From JANRLJ01 sp034437895 (GTDB taxonomy: Bacteria > Chloroflexota > Anaerolineae > Aggregatilineales > Phototrophicaceae): DNA of 9,102 nt. The translations under genes were made by a program, and so were the position numbers. This document shows, one piece after another, positions 1-7,663 of the stretch. The notes under the pieces were generated by a model. It had not been told where the DNA came from and searched no databases. It worked only from the letters and a program-made list of their open reading frames with translations. Within the stretch, counting starts at the first letter, position 1. Every line of letters begins with the position of its first letter. The stretch is taken from the NCBI GenBank assembly GCA_034437895.1, contig DAOTTO010000171.1, forward strand, positions 1 through 9,102. Reading direction: 5' to 3'.

Positions 1-1956
1 CGTTATTCGCCCTCGCAGCGCTTACCCTTCGGCTATTATTTCCCGGATAGCACAACGTCCCCGCCGCTGAACCAAGTCGCGGCGATGATAACAGGCGTGA
101 GCCAAGCGCAAACCCTAAATCCAAAAATTGAGGCAGGCGGCAGCCAAACCTTTGATCCCGGCACAGGCGAGTTTGGCATCTATGTCTTAGGCTTGCAAAA
201 TCGCCTCACGTATACTGAGGATGTCCTTAACGCCGGTGGCCCCGCGCTCCACGCCGTCCGTGTTTATCCGCTTAAAAACCGCAGTGGTCAGATTATTTCC
301 AACAGTTATCTGATCTGCTTTGAAGATGCCAGTAATGGTGATTATCAAGATTACGTGTTTGTACTGTCCAACGTAACCGCTGTCTCGTCGGTGACCCCAA
401 CCGCAACGCCTACCTCAACCCCAACATCGACCTCCACGCCAACTCCGACTGAAACATCAACACCCACGTCAACCGCAACGCCAACATCAACTCCTACTTC
501 TACAGCTACATCAACCCCGACATCAACGTCCACATCGATTGCTACTTCAACGCCGACGGCGACAGCCACATCAACCGCCACACCCATTGCAACGGCTCAA
601 CCCGGCGCGGCAGCGCCAACAGGCATTACCGTCGTAGGCAGTCTGACGACATCGCCCGTTATGCCCTCTTTCCGTTGGAATTATGACCCTCGAAGCGATT
701 ATTATCGTCTGTTTGTAGCAACACCGGATTACACCATCGCCCCCCTGATCGACCAATGGTACCCGGCCACAGGCGGCGCAATCACTTGTAATGCCTCCAC
801 CTGCTCCGTTAGCCCTGGCTTGCAATTCAACAACGGAATCTATCACGTCTACATGCAGGGGTATAACAATGTAACAGGCTTAAGCGATATCAGCGGTAAT
901 AATGGCAGTGGGGTCTATACGCCCGTCATCTTTACCGTCGCCATGCCAACCGCCGCCGTCCCTACAGGCATTACCGCACTCGGCAGTTTAACAACCTCGC
1001 CCGTTATACCCTCTTTCCAATGGAATTTTGACCCCAACGCGCAGTACTATCGCCTGTTTGTGGCAACGCCCAATTACACCATCGCCGCGCTGATCGACCA
1101 ATGGTATCCCGCAACGGGCGGCGCAGTCACATGTAACGCCTCCACCTGCTCAATCAGCCCCGGCCTACAATTTAGGAATGGCACGTACCACGTCTACATG
1201 CAGGCTTATAACACCTATACGGGCTTAACCGATGTCAGCGGTAACAACGGCAGCGGGGTCTATACGCCCGTTATCTTCAACGTCGCTATGCCAACCGCCG
1301 CCATCCCTAGTGGTATTACGGTGCTTGGCAGCCTCACGACCCTGCCTGTTCAGCCCACTATCCAATGGAACGCTGACTCCAACAGCGAGCGTTATTTACT
1401 CTATGTCGCATCAACCTCCGGCACGATTATTCACAGTGCTTGGCACTTAAGCACCGAAGTATGCAGCGGCGCGACCTGTTCCGTCAGCAATCTTCCCATC
1501 ACCGCCAACGGTCAATATGTGATTTACATGCAGGCCTATAACGGCGCGACCGGATTGAGCGACTTCACAGGCAACGACGGAAATGGCAATTATACCCCCA
1601 TCACCTTCACAGTAGCGGTGCCTGCCCCTGCTGTACCCAATGCCGTCGGGGTGACTGGAAACCTCAGTGTATCGCCCGCAACACCCACCTTCCAATGGAA
1701 TAAAGATGCAAACGCCGAGCGCTATTTGCTGTACGTGGCAACACAAAGTGATGTCATCATCTACAGCGCTTGGCAGCAGGCCAACACGATTTGCAATGGG
1801 GCTGGCTGCACCGTCACACCTGGCTTTACGCTGACCACTGGACAGTATAAAATTTTCATGCAAGCCTATAACGGCTTTGGCGGGTTGAGTGATTTCACGG
1901 GCAACAACGGAAGCGGAACATATACGCCCATCACCTTTTCTGTAGGAGCGCCCTAA
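1..1956 (+). CDS. Secreted multi-domain protein with Thr/Pro linker and four FN3-like repeats (5' partial)
   Basis: The frame is open from base 1. The first in-frame ATG is at 85, but the preceding codons (ending ...PFGYYFPD...PPLNQVAA) read as ordinary protein, so the true start lies upstream and 85 is probably internal. Numbering from that Met: residues ~1-103 form a domain with an FGIY motif, YTEDVLN, a VRVYPLKN stretch and an acidic GDYQDYVFVLSNV end, a pattern I associate with extracellular domains. Residues ~104-172 are a Thr/Pro/Ser linker. Residues 178-623 are four repeats of ~106-115 residues, starting at Pro178, Pro293, Pro408 and Pro518. Each has a WN.D core, a Cys-x4-Cys pair, MQ.YN and a GN.G.G.YTPI.F.V end, resembling FN3-like beta-sandwich repeats of secreted bacterial proteins. 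No LPXTG or C-terminal membrane segment is seen; the signal peptide would lie outside the window. The paired cysteines suit an oxidising, extracellular location. An adhesin, surface or carbohydrate-binding role is inference; no catalytic motif is visible. Confidence 0.85.
   Translation, partial: RYSPSQRLPFGYYFPDSTTSPPLNQVAAMITGVSQAQTLNPKIEAGGSQTFDPGTGEFGIYVLGLQNRLTYTEDVLNAGGPALHAVRVYPLKNRSGQIISNSYLICFEDASNGDYQDYVFVLSNVTAVSSVTPTATPTSTPTSTSTPTPTETSTPTSTATPTSTPTSTATSTPTSTSTSIATSTPTATATSTATPIATAQPGAAAPTGITVVGSLTTSPVMPSFRWNYDPRSDYYRLFVATPDYTIAPLIDQWYPATGGAITCNASTCSVSPGLQFNNGIYHVYMQGYNNVTGLSDISGNNGSGVYTPVIFTVAMPTAAVPTGITALGSLTTSPVIPSFQWNFDPNAQYYRLFVATPNYTIAALIDQWYPATGGAVTCNASTCSISPGLQFRNGTYHVYMQAYNTYTGLTDVSGNNGSGVYTPVIFNVAMPTAAIPSGITVLGSLTTLPVQPTIQWNADSNSERYLLYVASTSGTIIHSAWHLSTEVCSGATCSVSNLPITANGQYVIYMQAYNGATGLSDFTGNDGNGNYTPITFTVAVPAPAVPNAVGVTGNLSVSPATPTFQWNKDANAERYLLYVATQSDVIIYSAWQQANTICNGAGCTVTPGFTLTTGQYKIFMQAYNGFGGLSDFTGNNGSGTYTPITFSVGAP
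394..600 (+). repeat. Low-complexity Thr/Pro/Ser linker-coding tract
   Basis: About 69 codons are almost entirely Thr, Pro, Ser and Ala in TP/TS dipeptide steps, giving a loose 6-bp periodicity (variants of acN-ccN and acN-tcN). Thr codons are mixed (aca, acc, acg, act), so the tract is not a pure DNA microsatellite and is held at the protein level. It separates the DYQDYVF domain from the FN3-like array and probably acts as an extended, possibly glycosylated, stalk. Such stalks are common in Chloroflexota surface proteins. Confidence 0.85.
616..1953 (+). repeat. Four tandem FN3-like domain repeats (~330-345 bp each)
   Basis: Units begin at 616, 961, 1306 and 1636, with spacings of 345, 345 and 330 bp. 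Units 1 and 2 match at roughly 80% of residues by eye, with long DNA matches such as the segment encoding LIDQWYPATGG. Units 3 and 4 are more like each other (ERYLLYVA, SAW, GLSDFTGN) than like 1 and 2. All four keep a Cys-x4-Cys pair (CNASTC, CNASTC, CSGATC, CNGAGC), likely a disulfide. The pattern suggests two separate duplication events inside the gene. Confidence 0.85.
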
Positions 1957-1965
1957 TCGCTCCTA
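1943..1965 (+). other. Intercistronic stem-loop spanning the stop codon
   Basis: taggagcg (1943-1950) and cgctccta (1958-1965) are perfect 8-bp inverted arms around a 7-nt loop that contains the TAA stop (1954-1956). No T tract follows on either strand, so it does not look like a full intrinsic terminator. It sits between two closely spaced co-directional genes and could act as an mRNA processing or stability element, or a weak attenuator that lowers expression of the downstream hydrolase. The structure is seen directly; the role is inference. Confidence 0.55.
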
Positions 1966-1986
1966 ACCGCATTCAAAGGTCATTCC

Positions 1987-2646
1987 ATGGCGCAAACGGC
2001 GCGTATATTTGAGGCAAAACCTGACCGCAGGCTGAATTACTGGCTTTATCAGCCGGAGACGTATCCCGAAAGACACAGTTGGCCTGTGATTTTGTTCCTG
2101 CATGGCAGCGGTGAACGCGGGGACGATATTCAGTTGGTCAAAAATTATGGCCTGACAAAATACATTGATACGCGCCCCGATTTCCCTTTCGTCGTCGTGT
2201 CGCCCCAATGCCCGGCAGAAACACGCTGGATCGATCATCTGCCAGTGCTGAATATGCTGCTGGATAATCTCCTGCTCACATTGAATGTTGATTCCAGTCG
2301 AGTCTATCTCACTGGCTTAAGCATGGGTGGGCAGGGCGTTTGGTATTTAGGCGCAGAAAACGCCGAGCGTTTCGCAGCCGTCGCGCCCATTTGTGGACGC
2401 ACCCCTCCCGCCGCAGGCTATCCAGCCAAAGTCTGCACCTTACGCGATACGCCTGTGTGGGTGTTTCATGGCGATAAAGATGACCTTGTGCCGATTCAAG
2501 AGTCGGAGCGCATGGTCACGGCGCTTAAGTCGTGCGGTGGCGATGTTCAATTTACCATTTTCCCCGGCGTTGGGCATAATTCATGGGATTTAGCTTATAA
2601 CGACCCCGCGCTTTATGATTGGTTTTTGCAGCATACTAAGACCTGA
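1987..2646 (+). CDS. Alpha/beta hydrolase, predicted esterase/peptidase-like
   Basis: This 219-residue single-domain serine hydrolase resembles the dienelactone hydrolase/phospholipase-carboxylesterase/PHB-depolymerase-like group of alpha/beta folds. Visible landmarks are the oxyanion-side LHGSGERG (residues 38-45), the nucleophile elbow GLSMGG with Ser112, HGDKDDLVP with the probable acid Asp165, and GVGHNSW with His197, so the triad is complete. There is no signal peptide or membrane segment, so it is probably cytoplasmic. The ATG at 1987 is chosen because AAAGG (1975-1979) sits 7 nt upstream and the N-terminus leads straight into the fold. It lies 30 bp after the repeat protein in the same direction, so co-transcription is likely but weakened by the intervening hairpin. 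The substrate cannot be told from sequence; an ester or short peptide is the family expectation. Confidence 0.9.
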   Translation: MAQTARIFEAKPDRRLNYWLYQPETYPERHSWPVILFLHGSGERGDDIQLVKNYGLTKYIDTRPDFPFVVVSPQCPAETRWIDHLPVLNMLLDNLLLTLNVDSSRVYLTGLSMGGQGVWYLGAENAERFAAVAPICGRTPPAAGYPAKVCTLRDTPVWVFHGDKDDLVPIQESERMVTALKSCGGDVQFTIFPGVGHNSWDLAYNDPALYDWFLQHTKT

Positions 2647-2664
2647 TGTGTTTAGGTCATTTTT
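2640..2664 (+). terminator. Intrinsic terminator of the plus-strand pair, in the convergent junction
   Basis: Arms 2640-2646 (gacctga) and 2652-2658 (ttaggtc) pair over 7 bp with one G-U wobble around a 5-nt loop (tgtgt). They are followed by an A and five Ts (2660-2664). On the minus strand the wobble becomes a C-A mismatch and no T tract follows, so it should work for the plus-strand transcript. The left arm contains the hydrolase TGA (2644-2646) and the right arm overlaps the glycosyltransferase stop (2657-2659), so the junction is very compact. Confidence 0.65.
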
Positions 2665-4231
2665 CGTAAACTTGCAGCGACCCAGCCTCAAACACCAGCG
2701 TCCATCTTTCCACCTCTTGCAGCATTCGGGCGGCTTGTGGGATATGCACTACGCCCCAATTGCGCCACAGATCATCCACTACCACGAAACGGGCATTTTC
2801 CAGACGCGGATCAAAGGCATAGCGTTCTGGAGGCAAATTACTGGGGATATGGATCGATTCCAAGCCCATTGCCGACACACTCATCTGAAAATCGGCGGCG
2901 TGGGCAGTCAGCAGCCAAGCCATCGCCGGAGAAGCAATCACAACATCATCAGGCGTTGTCCGATCATTGATAAACTCAGCCGCCTGCTGCACGGCTGCTG
3001 GATCGAGCAAAAAAGGATCAATTGCCGTTTGATAGTGTCCGTTCACATGGTTCAGTGTGAGCGCTAAGGAGGTCATCAGCGGCACACCGATCACAAACAA
3101 AATCAGCGACATGACAGCCAGCCGCCGTATCGATTGATTTTGAATCACATCTCCGAAATCCGACATCCGCCACAATATCAGGGGCGCATAGCGCACAAAT
3201 GCCGCCGCGCCAAGCGCCACTAAAGGCAGCAACGGAATCATGTAATAGGCGCTCAGGCTGGTTAACGCTACCGTCCGCCCTAAAACCACCAGTGGCAACA
3301 GTAAAAGCAATAACGCTGTCGCTTTAAAATGCGCCTCCCTCAGCAAAAACAGGCCGAACAGTCCAATCGGAAACCACACATCTTGGGAGAGCAGTGTGGT
3401 GTAATTTAAGGCAACATTGCCAATTTGACCGGCCAGCGTGAGTTTATTCAGCCGAAACAACGTGTAATTCAGGTCAAACCAGAACGCATCCGGCACAGTG
3501 ATAAGCATTAAGACCGTATACAGGCCAAAAGGCAGCGCGATCAACGGCAGCATCCACACCATATCGCGCCAGCGCCGCGCAAATACAACTAGAAGCAGCG
3601 GCGCGACCAATGAGCCGATCATCAAATCACTAACAAGCCCAATGCCAACCACCCCTGCCGCCAGTGCCACCCCATACCGTGCGCCGCTGCGCCAATAGAC
3701 CGTTAAGCCGAATAAGGCCAACAAAACCATCGGCGTGAGCAGGTTATAACTAAACCCAAAACGGCTGTAGAGGACTGCCTGCGGATAAATCGCCAGCATC
3801 AACGCCGCCAAAAGCGGTAAAAGGCGCTCCCTAGGCAGCAATCGGCGGCAAACACCATAAAGCAGCCCAACCGAAAGCACCCCCAAGCTCCCAGTGAGGA
3901 GGCGTAAAGTGAACATCTCCACACCAAAAACGCGCATCGCCCCCGTCAGCGTCAACTCAAACAACGGCATCCGCGCAAACAACAAGGTCGATTGGTTGAC
4001 CGCAAGATACTGCCAGCGGCCTTGCATCAAGTGATGCGCGATGTCGAGATGTGTGGCTTCGTCGGTGTACCAACCGGGATTTTCTCCGACGTTATGCAGC
4101 CGCAAATAAGCCGCTAATCCGAGGATGAGCAGCAATAAAACCACTTCAAATGCTGGGTTTAGGATAAACCGACCACGCACAATAGTTGGAGATGGGTCAA
4201 TTTGAGGGATTTGGTCAGCCATCGCAGCCAT
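2657..4231 (-). CDS. Polytopic membrane glycosyltransferase, GT39/PMT-like (ArnT/PMT_2 type)
   Basis: The 524-residue protein has a short cytoplasmic N-terminus, about eleven hydrophobic segments (roughly 27-43, 112-128, 134-152, 162-179, 186-200, 205-217, 225-245, 286-298, 304-318, 326-346, 371-391) and a soluble C-terminal domain of ~130 residues. The first large loop carries NPGWYTDEATH, whose Asp57-Glu58 matches the acidic pair typical of the PMT_2/GT-C fold. YSRFGFSYN (155-163) fits the second conserved loop. Family members transfer a sugar from a polyprenyl-phosphate donor to a protein, lipid or polymer on the outer face of the membrane; donor and acceptor are unknown here. The ATG at 4231 overlaps the kinase stop as TAATG. 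A second ATG three codons in (4222) is possible. No clear Shine-Dalgarno is present, consistent with translational coupling. It converges on the hydrolase with a 10-bp gap. Confidence 0.82.
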   Translation of the reverse strand: MAAMADQIPQIDPSPTIVRGRFILNPAFEVVLLLLILGLAAYLRLHNVGENPGWYTDEATHLDIAHHLMQGRWQYLAVNQSTLLFARMPLFELTLTGAMRVFGVEMFTLRLLTGSLGVLSVGLLYGVCRRLLPRERLLPLLAALMLAIYPQAVLYSRFGFSYNLLTPMVLLALFGLTVYWRSGARYGVALAAGVVGIGLVSDLMIGSLVAPLLLVVFARRWRDMVWMLPLIALPFGLYTVLMLITVPDAFWFDLNYTLFRLNKLTLAGQIGNVALNYTTLLSQDVWFPIGLFGLFLLREAHFKATALLLLLLPLVVLGRTVALTSLSAYYMIPLLPLVALGAAAFVRYAPLILWRMSDFGDVIQNQSIRRLAVMSLILFVIGVPLMTSLALTLNHVNGHYQTAIDPFLLDPAAVQQAAEFINDRTTPDDVVIASPAMAWLLTAHAADFQMSVSAMGLESIHIPSNLPPERYAFDPRLENARFVVVDDLWRNWGVVHIPQAARMLQEVERWTLVFEAGSLQVYEK

Positions 4232-4233
4232 TA
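4229..4233 (-). other. TAATG stop-start overlap (translational coupling)
   Basis: Read on the minus strand, the kinase TAA (4233-4231) shares its last A with the glycosyltransferase ATG (4231-4229). The lack of a strong ribosome-binding site just upstream supports reinitiation by the terminating ribosome. This ties expression of the two proteins together. Confidence 0.75.
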
Positions 4234-7200
4234 GAGGCGTTTGAGTAAATCAGCGATCACATCTTCGAGCGACCATACCGCACCGCGTGATTCCGCCGCA
4301 CTAAAGCGATCCTCTTTAAGCTGTCCGCGTAGATCATCTAATGCCTTATCAGTTCGCTGCGTCGGTGCGCCCTTCGCAAAATTCCATGTCCGCACGAAAG
4401 CGAATAATGCAACTGCTTCTTCCGTTTTATCGCTTTTACTAAACCAATCCGCAATCGCATAAATGGTGGAAATGGTCTGCTGGCTTAATTGGCCTTCGAG
4501 GGTTGTTTGCAGCGCTTCATGGAAGTAAACCCAAGCCGCGCCCTCATCGCCTGCCTCGGCTGCGGCAGTCCCCAACATCGTCAGCGCATTACAAATGCCG
4601 CCATGATCGCCAATCTCACGCCGAATGTTTAGACTCTCTAAGAGATGACTTCTGGCAGTATCATATTCTTTAAGTTTGGTTTCGATCTGCGCCAACATCG
4701 ACAGCCCAGTTGCCACCGACATCTTCTCGCCGATCTGCCGCAGCATATAAACCGATTCAAGACATAACCGCTTTGCTTCGGGCAAGTCGCCCTCAATTTC
4801 CGTCACAGCACCGAGGTTATTCAAACAATAAGCGATGCCGGGGCGATCATTCAATTCCCGCCGAATCGCCAAACTTTCACCGTAAAGTTGACGGGCGCGG
4901 GGAATATCATCCAGCATATCGTAAGTGATGCCGAGGTTATTCAACGCCCGTGCAATCCCCAGCGGTTCGCCCACTTCCAACATGATTGCATGACACTGCT
5001 GACAAATATCCCGCGCCTCAATCAGATTGCCTAGTTTAGAGGCAATCACACCCCGATTCATGAGCGCATAAGCCACTTTTTGCCGCTTGCCCAGAGCTTC
5101 GTAAATCGCCATGCTTTCGTCAACTTGGATTCTGGCTTGCTCAAATCTGCCCTGCCGGAAGTCCAATTCGCCTAAAGCCGCCACCGACTCGGCAATCCCA
5201 AACTGATCGTCTAATTCACGATAAAGCGCTAAGGCTTGTTCCTGCCAAAGGCGCACTTCGTTATAATCGCTTAGTCCATAACACGCTCGTCCCATGCCAT
5301 ATTGCAAGTCCGCCAGTCCCTTACGCGGATTTTCTTGGCGCTCATACACTTTCAGCGTAAGGCTGCGCTCATAATGACGCTTGGCTGGGCGGAAGTCATT
5401 CATGTCATACGCTTGTTTCCCCGCTACCGCCAAATAATTGCCCTCTTTCACTTCATCGCCAGCCGCCGCCCAATACGCGACCAAGACCCCCGCATACTCA
5501 TTAACCCGCGCCTGATAAACGCTTTCAATCGCCTCCGCAACCTGACGATGAAGGCGCTGCTTATCCGCATCCGTCAGTCCGCTTAAAAGCCCTTCGCGCA
5601 GCTTATCGTGGGCAAAGCGCCAATGGCTTTCTTGAAAGTCCAATACCGCCGCGTTCACACATTCGGTCAGCCATTGATCGAGATCAAATTCGGTTTGTGT
5701 GGCTACGATATGCCCTAAAAGCGCCAGATCAAGCCCGCGCCCCGCCACTGCGGCAGCATCCAGCACAGGCCGCGCCCAATCAGGCACACGGCTCAAACGG
5801 CGCTGTACGATGCGCGTAATCCCGCCCGCGAAAACTGTTGGCGGCAGCGTGACCTGCCCAATTTCGCTTAAGCGCCCACTTTCTTCCGCCAGAACGCGCA
5901 CAACTTCAACCAGAAAAAAGACATTACCTTCCGTCTCTTTTTGTAACATGCTGATGACTTGCGGCTTTTGGCCTGCATTTCCCAGCATCGACGCGCTCAA
6001 CTGCGCGATTTCATCATCACTCAAGCGGCTCAAAGGGATTAAGCGCATCTCCGGCAGTTCCGCTGCTAAGTCTGGACGCTCATCATTGCGATAATTGCCC
6101 ACAATCATCAGCGGCAAATCCGTTACAAGCTGCGATAATCCCACCAGCACTTTGAGTTCGCTACCCACCCATTGCAAATCTTCCAAAATCAACAGTACAG
6201 GCTGCTGTGCCGTGACTTGCTGAAAAACCTTCTCGATCACCTGAGAGAGGCGTTTTTGCAGCATATCGGGGTCATTGCTGGGGAAATCAGGAATCTCACG
6301 CCCTAAAAGCCCCGGTAAATCCGGCACAATCGTTTTCAAGACAGCTGCATCCGCATCTTCAAAGCCGATATGCAACGCCAACCGCCGCATAACATCGCGC
6401 CACAATTGATACGGCAGCGCGGAGTTGCTCACGGCCTGCCCCGTCAGCACCAATGCCCCTTCCACCAACGCTCGCGTCCGCAGTTCATTCATCAAGCGCG
6501 ATTTACCGATTCCGCTTTCGCCGCCGATTAGCCACGCACTGCCTTTATGTTGGTTTTCTTGTGCGGGCGACTCATGATTCGCCCCTGCGGAAATGGCATC
6601 ATCCGGTAACTTCATAATTTGCTTCAAATGGTCTGCGAGTAAACCGAGTTCCGCCTCACGCCCGACGAAACGTGCCGCTTGTAAAAAGCTGTCGCGGATG
6701 GCAGCGGTTTCTTGCGGTATGGGACGGTTGATCGCTCCACTCAAAGCAGATATAACAGCTTCCGCTGTTTGAAAACGCTTTTCTGGCTCTTTCGCCAGCA
6801 GTCGCCATAACACTACTTTGATTTCGTCGGAGGTATCTAGCGGCCCCAAATCCACCGGCGTGGACAAAATACTGTTAATCAATTCATGCACATTATCAAG
6901 CGCATAAGGATGGCTGCCGCTTAAAATTTCATACGCCATCATCCCGACTGCATAAAGATCAGCGGCCTCCGTCGCCCCACGTCCCATCAGCACTTCCGGC
7001 GCAATATATGCCAATGTACCAACGGCTTCCCCCGTATTTTTGCCTTTAAGGTCAACCGCAAGGCCAAAATCGAGGACATAAACATGATCGCCTACCGTCA
7101 GTACATTACTTGGCTTCAAGTCACGATGTAAAATCCCGCGCCGATGAATATACGCCAGCGCTTGCAGCATTTGGTTCATCAAGCCGATTTTTGCCTCGAT

Positions 7201-7572
7201 AGAACGTCCTCGCGCCGCCTCAACGAGGGTGTGTGCATTTTGCAGAAGCGACATCGTGAAATACGGCTGACCGCCTTCAAAACCGTAATCCAAAACGCTG
7301 ATGACATTGGGATGACGCAGCGAAGAAAGGGTCTGGAATTCGTGCGCCAACGCCATCCGAGGGCTTTGGGTCGGACTCATGCGCGAGTTAAAGTCAAGCT
7401 GGTCGGCACCGACCAAGACCTGTTTCAGCGCGACTTCCTGCCCCGTTAAGCGATCTTTTGCGCGATGCACCGCGCCCATCCCGCCCGAACCAAGCTGCTC
7501 CCCAATTCGGTAACGCCGCGCAATTAAGTTCGATGGTGATGATAACGCCGATGAGGGTTCATGTAAGTTCAT
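4231..7572 (-). CDS. Ser/Thr protein kinase fused to STAND-like AAA ATPase and TPR array (PknK-like layout)
   Basis: The 1113-residue protein has three parts. Residues ~21-280 are a Hanks-type kinase with the Gly loop LGSGGMGAV (27-35), Lys50 in VALK, HRDLKPSN (149-156), DFG (168-170) and APE (191-193). All key residues are present, so it should be active. Residues ~302-620 are an AAA_16/STAND-like ATPase with FVGRE (302-306), Walker A GESGIGKS (351-358) and Walker B VLLILEDLQW (459-468). The second acidic residue is kept, but the 'DDLQWAD' consensus reads EDLQWVG. Residues ~710-1064 are TPRs with a steady 40-residue period. The C-terminal tail, rich in acidic and Ala residues, resembles that of STAND/LuxR-type regulators. 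There is no transmembrane segment and no HTH, so it is probably a cytosolic switch: ligand or partner binding by the TPRs, ATP-driven rearrangement, then phosphorylation. The start is ATG at 7572 with only a weak GAAG upstream. It overlaps the glycosyltransferase by one base. The phosphorylation target is unknown. Confidence 0.92.
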   Translation of the reverse strand: MNLHEPSSALSSPSNLIARRYRIGEQLGSGGMGAVHRAKDRLTGQEVALKQVLVGADQLDFNSRMSPTQSPRMALAHEFQTLSSLRHPNVISVLDYGFEGGQPYFTMSLLQNAHTLVEAARGRSIEAKIGLMNQMLQALAYIHRRGILHRDLKPSNVLTVGDHVYVLDFGLAVDLKGKNTGEAVGTLAYIAPEVLMGRGATEAADLYAVGMMAYEILSGSHPYALDNVHELINSILSTPVDLGPLDTSDEIKVVLWRLLAKEPEKRFQTAEAVISALSGAINRPIPQETAAIRDSFLQAARFVGREAELGLLADHLKQIMKLPDDAISAGANHESPAQENQHKGSAWLIGGESGIGKSRLMNELRTRALVEGALVLTGQAVSNSALPYQLWRDVMRRLALHIGFEDADAAVLKTIVPDLPGLLGREIPDFPSNDPDMLQKRLSQVIEKVFQQVTAQQPVLLILEDLQWVGSELKVLVGLSQLVTDLPLMIVGNYRNDERPDLAAELPEMRLIPLSRLSDDEIAQLSASMLGNAGQKPQVISMLQKETEGNVFFLVEVVRVLAEESGRLSEIGQVTLPPTVFAGGITRIVQRRLSRVPDWARPVLDAAAVAGRGLDLALLGHIVATQTEFDLDQWLTECVNAAVLDFQESHWRFAHDKLREGLLSGLTDADKQRLHRQVAEAIESVYQARVNEYAGVLVAYWAAAGDEVKEGNYLAVAGKQAYDMNDFRPAKRHYERSLTLKVYERQENPRKGLADLQYGMGRACYGLSDYNEVRLWQEQALALYRELDDQFGIAESVAALGELDFRQGRFEQARIQVDESMAIYEALGKRQKVAYALMNRGVIASKLGNLIEARDICQQCHAIMLEVGEPLGIARALNNLGITYDMLDDIPRARQLYGESLAIRRELNDRPGIAYCLNNLGAVTEIEGDLPEAKRLCLESVYMLRQIGEKMSVATGLSMLAQIETKLKEYDTARSHLLESLNIRREIGDHGGICNALTMLGTAAAEAGDEGAAWVYFHEALQTTLEGQLSQQTISTIYAIADWFSKSDKTEEAVALFAFVRTWNFAKGAPTQRTDKALDDLRGQLKEDRFSAAESRGAVWSLEDVIADLLKRL

Positions 7573-7663
7573 GGGTTTGACTTCGTTATATTGCGAAACG
7601 ATCCTGATAATTTAATTCTACCGGAGGATGGAAAAGAGGTACATTGAGACGACGTAAATTTTT

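Noticed and set aside
351..587. Antisense 78-codon frame rich in Val/Asp/Gly opposite the Thr/Pro linker
   Set aside because: It is the complement of the low-complexity ACN/CCN/TCN codons and has no independent coding signs.
616..1953. Idea that the FN3-like array is a phage tail fibre or an intein/toxin module
   Set aside because: No tail, HINT, RHS or toxin motif is present. The paired-Cys FN3-like pattern and Thr/Pro stalk fit a secreted surface protein better.
7585..7620. Possible kinase promoter -10 boxes (TAGAAT at 7620-7615, TATAAC at 7590-7585, minus strand)
   Set aside because: Neither has a recognisable -35 at 16-18 bp, and the second would leave almost no leader. The region must contain a promoter, but the exact site cannot be supported.
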